Shown piece by piece: positions 58,480 to 64,000 of a DNA stretch of 64,000 nt. Position 1 is the stretch's first letter, and each line of letters starts with the position of its first letter. The DNA is from Massilia sp. BJB1822 (GTDB taxonomy: Bacteria; Pseudomonadota; Gammaproteobacteria; Burkholderiales; Burkholderiaceae_D), in assembly GCF_013369485.1 (NCBI RefSeq), contig NZ_JABWEB010000002.1:434001-498000 (forward strand), read 5' to 3'. Position numbers and translations under genes: made by a program. The notes beneath the pieces were generated by a model that did not search any database, was not told where the DNA came from, and worked only from the letters and a program-made list of their open reading frames with translations.

Positions 58480-60201
58480 ATGGAGCAACTTCTGCCGTAT
58501 CTGGAGCGTGAATTGCTGGCGCTGCGCCGCGCCAGTCCGCTGTTCGGCGCGCGTTATCCCGGCCTGGCTGGCGCTCTGGCGCACGATGGTGCTGACGCCG
58601 ATCCCCACGCCGGCCGTCTGGCGCAAGCGGTGGCCTTGCTCAATGCCCGCATCGCCAAGCGCCTTGATGACGACTATCCACGGTTCATCAGCGCCTTGTT
58701 TCAGATGCTGTATCCTCAGCATTGGCGGCCATTTCCCTCCAGCGCTATCGCTTGCCTGGACGGGCAGGGCGCGGCACTGCCCCGTGGCGCAACGCTGCAG
58801 TCCGCGCAGGTAGACGGTGTGACTTGCCGCTTTCGAACCGTGTACGACATTTGTTCCGGCCCGTTGCGCATTGCTTCCGCAGCTTACGTGGCCCGGCCGG
58901 ACAAGCCAGGTTTGCCGGCATTCTCATCCCTCATCAGCATCACGATCGAGGAACTATCGAGGGCAGGGCAGGAGTGGTTGCGCCTCTATCTGGATGGAGA
59001 GGCCTCATTCTGTGCAGCCTTGCGCGATACCTTTTTCCTCAAGGCGCGCCAGGCTTATGTGGAAACCCAGGACGGGATTTGGCATCCGCTTCAAGCCATC
59101 CCTCTGCGCGCGGTGGGCTTTGCGGATAATGACGCTTTGCTGCCGCGCTGCCCCGGCGAGGACGAGGGCGAGCGGCTGCTGAAGGAATACTTTGCCTTCC
59201 CGCAGAAGTTCAACTTCATCGATATCGACATTGCCGCGCTGCGCTGCTATCCAGGCCAGCGCCTCACCCTGCATCTGCTGCTGCCCGATGCGCAGCGCCA
59301 AGCGAGCCTGGAACAGGTGCTTGGAACTCTGTCGGCCAGCAATCTGCGGATTGGTGCCACGCCTGTCGTCAATCTCTTTTCACGCGCTGCAAACCCAATC
59401 AGCGTGACCCATATGCGCAGCGAGTATGAGCTGGAGCCGAGCGAATTGTCACCATCGGCCGGTGAAATATTCTCTATTGACGCTGTGCGCATGGTGGCCG
59501 CCAGCGGCAAGGTGGATGCCTACCATCCATTCTTCCGCCGAGGCTATGGCGAGGAGGCGGCGCAGGGGCGAAACTGGATTGCCCATCGCACCACAAACCG
59601 CTGCGGTATGCGGATTGCGTTTTCCGACAGGAGTATCGAGCTTGAAGAGGACGATTGCGCGGCTGCCTCCATCGATCTTCTTTGCTGCAATGCCGATCTG
59701 CTACGACGGCTTAGTGGCGACCTGCACGATGCTGCCGGCCAGCGCCTGCACCTACTCAATCAGCCTTCGCCACGGCGCCCGGCACCTTCGGATGCTCAAA
59801 GCGAATGGCGTTTGCTGGCCTTGCTAAGCCGCAGCGGACGCAGTTTGCAGCGGATGGATGCGCAGCAGTTTTCCGCCATGCTCTCCCTGTTCGATCCCGT
59901 TCAATCGCCGTGCACGCGAAGGCAGATGGAAGGCATTGCCAGCATTGAGTGGCAGTCAGCACAGGCTTCTCTGAGCGACTGCCATGGCGCTTGGCCGGTA
60001 CAAGGTTTTGCTATTCGCATGGCGCTTGACCAAAGTGCGTATGCCGGCAGCGGCCTGCATTTATTCGCGCAGATCATCGAACACTTCCTCGCCGCGCAAG
60101 TGCACCTGAACAGCTTTACACAATTGACCGTTGTATCTGCCACCACCGGAGAGGAGCTGCTGCGATGCCCATCCCGCAATGGAAACCTGAGCCTGCGCTG
60201 A
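58480..60201 (+). CDS. tssF: Type VI secretion baseplate subunit TssF
   Basis: A 573-residue baseplate wedge protein. Family marks are MEQLLPYLERELLALRR at the start, RIAKRLDDDYPRFISALFQMLYPQHWRPFPS (about residues 60-90), EYFAFPQKFNFIDID, and NLFSRAANPI. It would act with TssG, TssE and TssK at the inner membrane to assemble the contractile sheath. The start is chosen at 58480 with AAGG upstream; in-frame ATGs 9-13 codons earlier are possible. Its end overlaps tssG by 37 bases. No other tss gene is in the window. Confidence 0.92.
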   Translation: MEQLLPYLERELLALRRASPLFGARYPGLAGALAHDGADADPHAGRLAQAVALLNARIAKRLDDDYPRFISALFQMLYPQHWRPFPSSAIACLDGQGAALPRGATLQSAQVDGVTCRFRTVYDICSGPLRIASAAYVARPDKPGLPAFSSLISITIEELSRAGQEWLRLYLDGEASFCAALRDTFFLKARQAYVETQDGIWHPLQAIPLRAVGFADNDALLPRCPGEDEGERLLKEYFAFPQKFNFIDIDIAALRCYPGQRLTLHLLLPDAQRQASLEQVLGTLSASNLRIGATPVVNLFSRAANPISVTHMRSEYELEPSELSPSAGEIFSIDAVRMVAASGKVDAYHPFFRRGYGEEAAQGRNWIAHRTTNRCGMRIAFSDRSIELEEDDCAAASIDLLCCNADLLRRLSGDLHDAAGQRLHLLNQPSPRRPAPSDAQSEWRLLALLSRSGRSLQRMDAQQFSAMLSLFDPVQSPCTRRQMEGIASIEWQSAQASLSDCHGAWPVQGFAIRMALDQSAYAGSGLHLFAQIIEHFLAAQVHLNSFTQLTVVSATTGEELLRCPSRNGNLSLR

Positions 60202-61112
60202 TCGAGTGTCTGCTGCATGAGCCGCAGCGCTATGAATTCTGCCAGGCCATGCGCCTGCTGGAAGCCCGCAAGCGTCGCGACCGAGGCTCTCTCTTGCCGC
60301 CGCTGCGCTTTAAGGGCAGCAGGTCGCTAGCCTTCCCAGCATCGGAAATCGAAGCCCTGAAACACACAGGCGACGGCAGCCTGGAATTAAGCGCAGCCTT
60401 TATGGGCATGCTGGGTGTGGGTGGAGCGCTGCCGCTGCACTATACCGAGCGCCTCGCCGCTGGACGTGGCGCCGTGGCCGACGAGGAAGGCGCGCAGGCC
60501 TTTATCGAGATATTCTCGAGCCGCGCATTACCGCTGTTCTTCAAGGCCTGGAGCAGCTACCGCCCGGAAGCGCTATCGGACACGAGTTTTCTGAAGATGC
60601 TCCTGTCGCTCGCCGCCGCAAGCGAGGAAGACGAAGCCCAGGCTTTTTACGCCGCTATTCTACGCAGGCCATCCATTTCCAGCGCATCGATGGCTCAGAT
60701 GCTGAGCGCGCATTTCGGCATTCCCATTCGTGTTGAGCAGTTTGCCGGTAGTTGGGAAGTCCTCAATGCCGAAACACGCAACAGCCTTGGCATGGGCAAC
60801 AGCACTCTTGGAGAAAATGCCGCATTGGGAGAGCGCATCTGGCGCCGCGACCAGCGCATACTGCTGCACGCAGGGCCGCTGACGCATGAGGAATTCAACC
60901 GTTTCCTGCCAGGCAGCGATGGCGCGGATGCGTTACGGACCATGATAAGCCAGTTGCCATTGGGTCTACTTGCTTGCGAAGTGAGCCTGACCTTAAGACG
61001 TCAGGATCTACCCAATGCCGCACTTGGACATGGTTGTCGTCTGGGCTTCGACCTCTTCCTTCCCGGCGAAAAGGATGGAGAAAGCGGACAGCTCCGTTAC
61101 TTACTAACCTGA
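60165..61112 (+). CDS. tssG: Type VI secretion baseplate subunit TssG
   Basis: A 315-residue baseplate protein. Conserved segments are EPQRYEFCQAMRLLEA at the start, LRFKGSRSLAFPASEIE, the ELSAAFMGMLGVGGALPLHYTE region (about residues 74-96), and a late LLHAGPLTHEEFNRFLPG. The 37-base overlap with tssF is typical of these partners. The next gene on the plus strand is absent: a convergent unknown gene follows, so the usual tssH or tssA neighbours are missing here. Confidence 0.92.
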   Translation: MPIPQWKPEPALIECLLHEPQRYEFCQAMRLLEARKRRDRGSLLPPLRFKGSRSLAFPASEIEALKHTGDGSLELSAAFMGMLGVGGALPLHYTERLAAGRGAVADEEGAQAFIEIFSSRALPLFFKAWSSYRPEALSDTSFLKMLLSLAAASEEDEAQAFYAAILRRPSISSASMAQMLSAHFGIPIRVEQFAGSWEVLNAETRNSLGMGNSTLGENAALGERIWRRDQRILLHAGPLTHEEFNRFLPGSDGADALRTMISQLPLGLLACEVSLTLRRQDLPNAALGHGCRLGFDLFLPGEKDGESGQLRYLLT

Positions 61113-61139
61113 TACCTGGGCCAAACAACTATAAGCAAA

Positions 61140-61697
61140 CTACTTTAAGCATGCAGCTTTGATACCGCTCATCATTATTAAGTATGCCGAATCTTCCTCA
61201 ACCCTTGGTCCTGCCGTCTGAGCAAAATTTTGAAAGGCAGCGAACTCTAAAGTACTTTGGAATTTACGGAGGTCAGCCTCCTCGCTCGGTGTGTAACCCG
61301 CATCAGGAATCACTGGTGCTTGATCTGAGCCCGGCGCGATTCGAAGCAGGCTCGCAATTAATTTCCTTCCAGCAGTAGTTTCAAGAGTCGTTGTAATTGC
61401 CCTCAACACCGATATATCTTTGAAATGAATACGTGCCTCAGTGAGGGCGGCCTTTTCAATCACAGCTTTGTCAAATTTCTCCAGCGCACAAGTTGCTTTT
61501 TCTTGGCTTGCTATTGATTTCGAACCAGCTAGCTGGATACTAGCCCGAAAGCCCGCCTCAAAAAGGTCGCCTACAGGATAAGCATTGAGAAATCGTTGCA
61601 AATCTTTGTCGCTCGGTGGTGCCGCATGACAAACTGATGAAATTAAAAAAGTGAACCAGAAAAAAATACTAGTGGTGTTGATAGAGAAATGAAACAT
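61140..61697 (-). CDS. Hypothetical exported protein
   Basis: A 185-residue protein from the ATG at 61697, chosen because it gives a signal peptide (MFHFSINTTSIFFWFTFLIS...HAAP). The mature part is helical, with PPSDKDLQRFLNAYPVGDLF at its start and two cysteines. It lies next to tssG in convergent orientation, and its AT-rich composition marks it as accessory. Family not recognised; an immunity role is possible but unsupported. Confidence 0.5.
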   Translation of the reverse strand: MFHFSINTTSIFFWFTFLISSVCHAAPPSDKDLQRFLNAYPVGDLFEAGFRASIQLAGSKSIASQEKATCALEKFDKAVIEKAALTEARIHFKDISVLRAITTTLETTAGRKLIASLLRIAPGSDQAPVIPDAGYTPSEEADLRKFQSTLEFAAFQNFAQTAGPRVEEDSAYLIMMSGIKAACLK

Positions 61698-61889
61698 TGG
61701 ATTGATAATTGAAAATTTGAAGGCCTTAAAAATATGGAATTTAAATAGCACGTCAGCCAATCCCCTGCATAGATGTATTGGCTACTGAAACAATGGCCTG
61801 TTACTGGCCGTCGTATCCTTTCAGCGTCAGCTCCTGGCTGGCTGCTACCGACTCACGATCCGCAGATCGCCATTAAGTAATTTCGAAGA

Positions 61890-62366
61890 TCACGAGTAAT
61901 ACTCCACGCCAGGTGGAAGCTCAATGCCGGAAAGTGGCACATAGAACGCTCCATTTGCGAAAATGACCTCTGCCTGTTCAGACTGGGCAATCTCGAACAA
62001 TCGTCGAATGCGGTGCATGAACTCGAGTGCTCTGCGGCGAATAACTAGAGGTTGCAACGGGCGTTCAGGCTGCCCTGGTTTCTTTGTCGTTCCAATGCAC
62101 TCGCGCCACTTTTCAGGTTTGCTCAAGATGTTGGCTTCGACTTCTGCACACACATCTAAGCCACGCTGCAAAGAGGCGCCAGCAACGCGTGCCAAGACAT
62201 GTAAGCCTTCGATCGAATCGCCAAACAGTACGAACTCTTGAAACGAAGGCGCGATCAATAAAAAATACCCGAACACCGGCGAGCTATGGCCATTGAACCG
62301 CTGCAAATGGTCAAGCGGAGCCAAACCTGCGTCGATTGGTTTCTTTGAAACCCCTATTACTTCCAT
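61890..62366 (-). CDS. Hypothetical protein
   Basis: A 158-residue soluble protein with an ATG start. It shows PSFQEFVLFGDSIEGLHVLARVAGASL and a late RALEFMHRIRRLFEIA helix followed by a beta tail. No signal peptide or known domain. It is upstream of nothing recognisable and lies between the unknown exported gene and recJ. Confidence 0.4.
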   Translation of the reverse strand: MEVIGVSKKPIDAGLAPLDHLQRFNGHSSPVFGYFLLIAPSFQEFVLFGDSIEGLHVLARVAGASLQRGLDVCAEVEANILSKPEKWRECIGTTKKPGQPERPLQPLVIRRRALEFMHRIRRLFEIAQSEQAEVIFANGAFYVPLSGIELPPGVEYYS

Positions 62367-62405
62367 GTATTTGACTGGTCCATGGGATGCAGTGGATTAG
62401 TTTGG

Positions 62406-64000
62406 CTAAGCCGGTTCCGCATGCTCGACCAGCAGCTGCACCTTGGTGACGCCGTTGTATTCATTGGCATCTAGGCGGAAGGCGACGCGGGCGCGGTCGC
62501 CGAGCGAGTCGACGTGGCCGAACCAGATGGCGTCGTAGCGCGTACCGTTCTTTTCCAGCAGCAGCTTCAGATGGCGCTCTTTCAGGATGCGCTGGCTGAC
62601 CACGCGGAATTCGTCGCAGAACACGGGCGGCGCGAAGCCTTGGCCCCAGACCTGGCCATCAAGCAGCTCAATGAATTGGGTGGTGTAGCAGTTGTCTTCC
62701 AGCGGGCCGTCGGTTTCCACCACGCGTTCCAATTGCTGTTCGCTGAGCCAGGCGCTGCCCACGGCTTCGAAAGCTTGGGTAAAGGCGTCCAGCGCGTCGG
62801 CACGGATGCTCAGGCCTGCGGCCATGGCGTGGCCGCCGAACTTGTCGATCAGGCTGGGCGCGCGCTTGGACACCAGGTCCAGCGCGTCGCGCAGGTGGAA
62901 GCCGGGGATGGAGCGGCCGGAACCCTTGATCCAGCCGTCGCCCGCTGGAGCGAAGGTGATGGTGGGGCGGTAAAACTTCTCCTTCAGGCGCGAGGCGACG
63001 ATGCCGATCACGCCTTGGTGCCAGGATTCGTCGAAGACGCAGATGGTGCTGCTGTCGGCTGGACGGAAATCGTCAAGGTGCAGCATGGCGGTGTCCTGCA
63101 TGTCCGCCTCGATCTCGCGCCGCTTGATATTGATCTCGTTGAGTTCCTGCGCCAGTTGCCAGGCGCGGTCCTCATCGTCCGTGACCAGGCATTCGATGCC
63201 TAGCGACATATCTTCCAGGCGGCCGGCCGCGTTCAGGCGCGGGCCAAGAGCGAAGCCCAGGTCGAAGGGGTTGGCGCTGCGTGCCTGCCGTCCCGCGACG
63301 CGGAACAGGGCGGCCACGCCGGGCTGCATGCGGCCGGCGCGCATGCGCTTCAGGCCTTGCGCCACCAGGATGCGGTTGTTGGGATCCAGTTTGACCACGT
63401 CGGCCACGGTGCCCAGGGCCACCAGATCGAGCAGGCTGTCCAGCTTGGGCTGGGTTTGCGCATCGAAGACGCCACGGCGGCGCAGTTCGGCGCGCAGTGC
63501 CAGAAGCACATAGAACACTACGCCCACGCCCGCCAGATGCTTGGACGGGAAGCCGCATTCCGGCTGGTTGGGATTGACGATCACGCGCGCATCGGGCAGC
63601 GAGTCGCCGGGCAAGTGGTGGTCGGTAATCACCACCTCGATGCCGCGCCGCTTTGCCTCGGCCACGCCGTCGATGCTGGCGATGCCATTGTCGACGGTGA
63701 TGATGATGTCCGGCGTCTTCTCGCACGCGGTCAGGGCTACGATTTCCGGCGTCAGTCCGTAGCCGTATTCGAAGCGGTTGGGGACGATGAAGTCGACGTC
63801 GGCGCCCATGGCGCGCAAGCCGCGCAAGGCGGTGGCGCAGGCGGTCGCGCCGTCGCAGTCGTAGTCGGCCACGATGACCATGCGTTTGTTGGCGGCGATG
63901 GAATCGGCCAGGAAGGCGGCTGCGGCATCGATATGCAGCAGGCCGGCCGGGGCGATCAGGGCCGCCAGCTCGCTGGACAGCTCTTTCGGGTCGTACAGGC
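62406..64000 (-). CDS. recJ: Single-stranded-DNA-specific exonuclease RecJ, C-terminal part
   Basis: 5'-3' exonuclease of recombination and mismatch repair. The frame is open to the window edge, so the N-terminal start lies outside. Visible motifs are VIVADYDCDGATA (motif I of the DHH family), VDNGIAS, VITDHHLPGD (DHH), ARVIVNPNQPECGFPSKHLAGVGV, and the DHHA1 sequence FGGHAMAAGLSI. A C-terminal OB-like domain closes the protein. In related genomes recJ often lies near prfB and lysS; here about 17 kb of other genes separates them. Confidence 0.95.
   Translation of the reverse strand, partial: LYDPKELSSELAALIAPAGLLHIDAAAAFLADSIAANKRMVIVADYDCDGATACATALRGLRAMGADVDFIVPNRFEYGYGLTPEIVALTACEKTPDIIITVDNGIASIDGVAEAKRRGIEVVITDHHLPGDSLPDARVIVNPNQPECGFPSKHLAGVGVVFYVLLALRAELRRRGVFDAQTQPKLDSLLDLVALGTVADVVKLDPNNRILVAQGLKRMRAGRMQPGVAALFRVAGRQARSANPFDLGFALGPRLNAAGRLEDMSLGIECLVTDDEDRAWQLAQELNEINIKRREIEADMQDTAMLHLDDFRPADSSTICVFDESWHQGVIGIVASRLKEKFYRPTITFAPAGDGWIKGSGRSIPGFHLRDALDLVSKRAPSLIDKFGGHAMAAGLSIRADALDAFTQAFEAVGSAWLSEQQLERVVETDGPLEDNCYTTQFIELLDGQVWGQGFAPPVFCDEFRVVSQRILKERHLKLLLEKNGTRYDAIWFGHVDSLGDRARVAFRLDANEYNGVTKVQLLVEHAEPA

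Noticed and set aside
1-64000. tRNA, rRNA, CRISPR array, transposase, integrase or phage structural genes
   Set aside because: Looked for typical T-loop sequences, direct repeat arrays and transposase motifs; none was convincing.

Overview
The window looks like a chromosomal segment of a GC-rich betaproteobacterium of the Oxalobacteraceae (Massilia / Duganella / Janthinobacterium group). The basis is the gene content and order (pgeF-phaC-phaR-rimO; prfB-lysS with the RF2 frameshift; recJ; a PEP-CTERM protein), the Burkholderiales-type small proteins, and five copies of a GTGTCC/GGGGTC palindromic repeat that I recall as common in this group. No rRNA, tRNA, CRISPR array, transposase or integrase gene was seen.

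Layout. 1-6 kb: end of pgeF, PHA synthase phaC and regulator phaR, rimO, and metC. 6-7 kb: a small low-GC pair (BPSL0067-family amidase-like protein and STY0301-family exported protein) that looks like an effector/immunity pair. 7-14.4 kb: di-haem cytochrome c peroxidase-like protein, GFA and DUF4870-like genes, a CaiB-type CoA-transferase, and a TetR-hydrolase-TonB receptor unit with two matching GGAA-N6-TTCC operators. 14.4-21.8 kb: serB, mfd, a 5'-nucleotidase and a chemoreceptor. 21.9-26.5 kb: a run of ten small minus-strand accessory genes (YnfA, DUF6713, TonB-C, DinB, NADAR and unknowns), several visibly AT-richer than the core. 26.5-36.2 kb: ABC binding protein, mrcA, OPT transporter, amidohydrolase, SDR-LysE pair and a divergent LysR regulator. 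36.3-45.3 kb: glpD, a tandem pair of palindromes, POT transporter, ppnN, a glutamine-heptad coiled-coil protein, and the prfB-HAD-lysS operon.

45.4-64 kb: cupin; then a four-gene minus-strand operon encoding a cohesin-like PEP-CTERM protein, a secreted lipase, a dockerin-bearing exported protein and a small membrane protein. This operon is the most unusual unit of the window. Next come a CpdB-type lipoprotein nucleotidase coupled to a SEL1 protein, several accessory ORFs, a RES/Xre toxin-antitoxin pair, an isolated tssF-tssG pair of the type VI secretion baseplate, two unknown genes, and the C-terminal part of recJ, which runs off the window.

How the genes work together: PHA storage (phaC/phaR); translation and repair housekeeping (rimO, prfB, lysS, mfd, recJ); cell wall synthesis (mrcA); nutrient uptake (TonB receptor, OPT, POT, ABC binding protein, LysE); and competition or defence functions placed between core genes (BPSL0067/STY0301, RES/Xre, tssFG). 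All family calls come from reading the sequence by eye; no database search was run.
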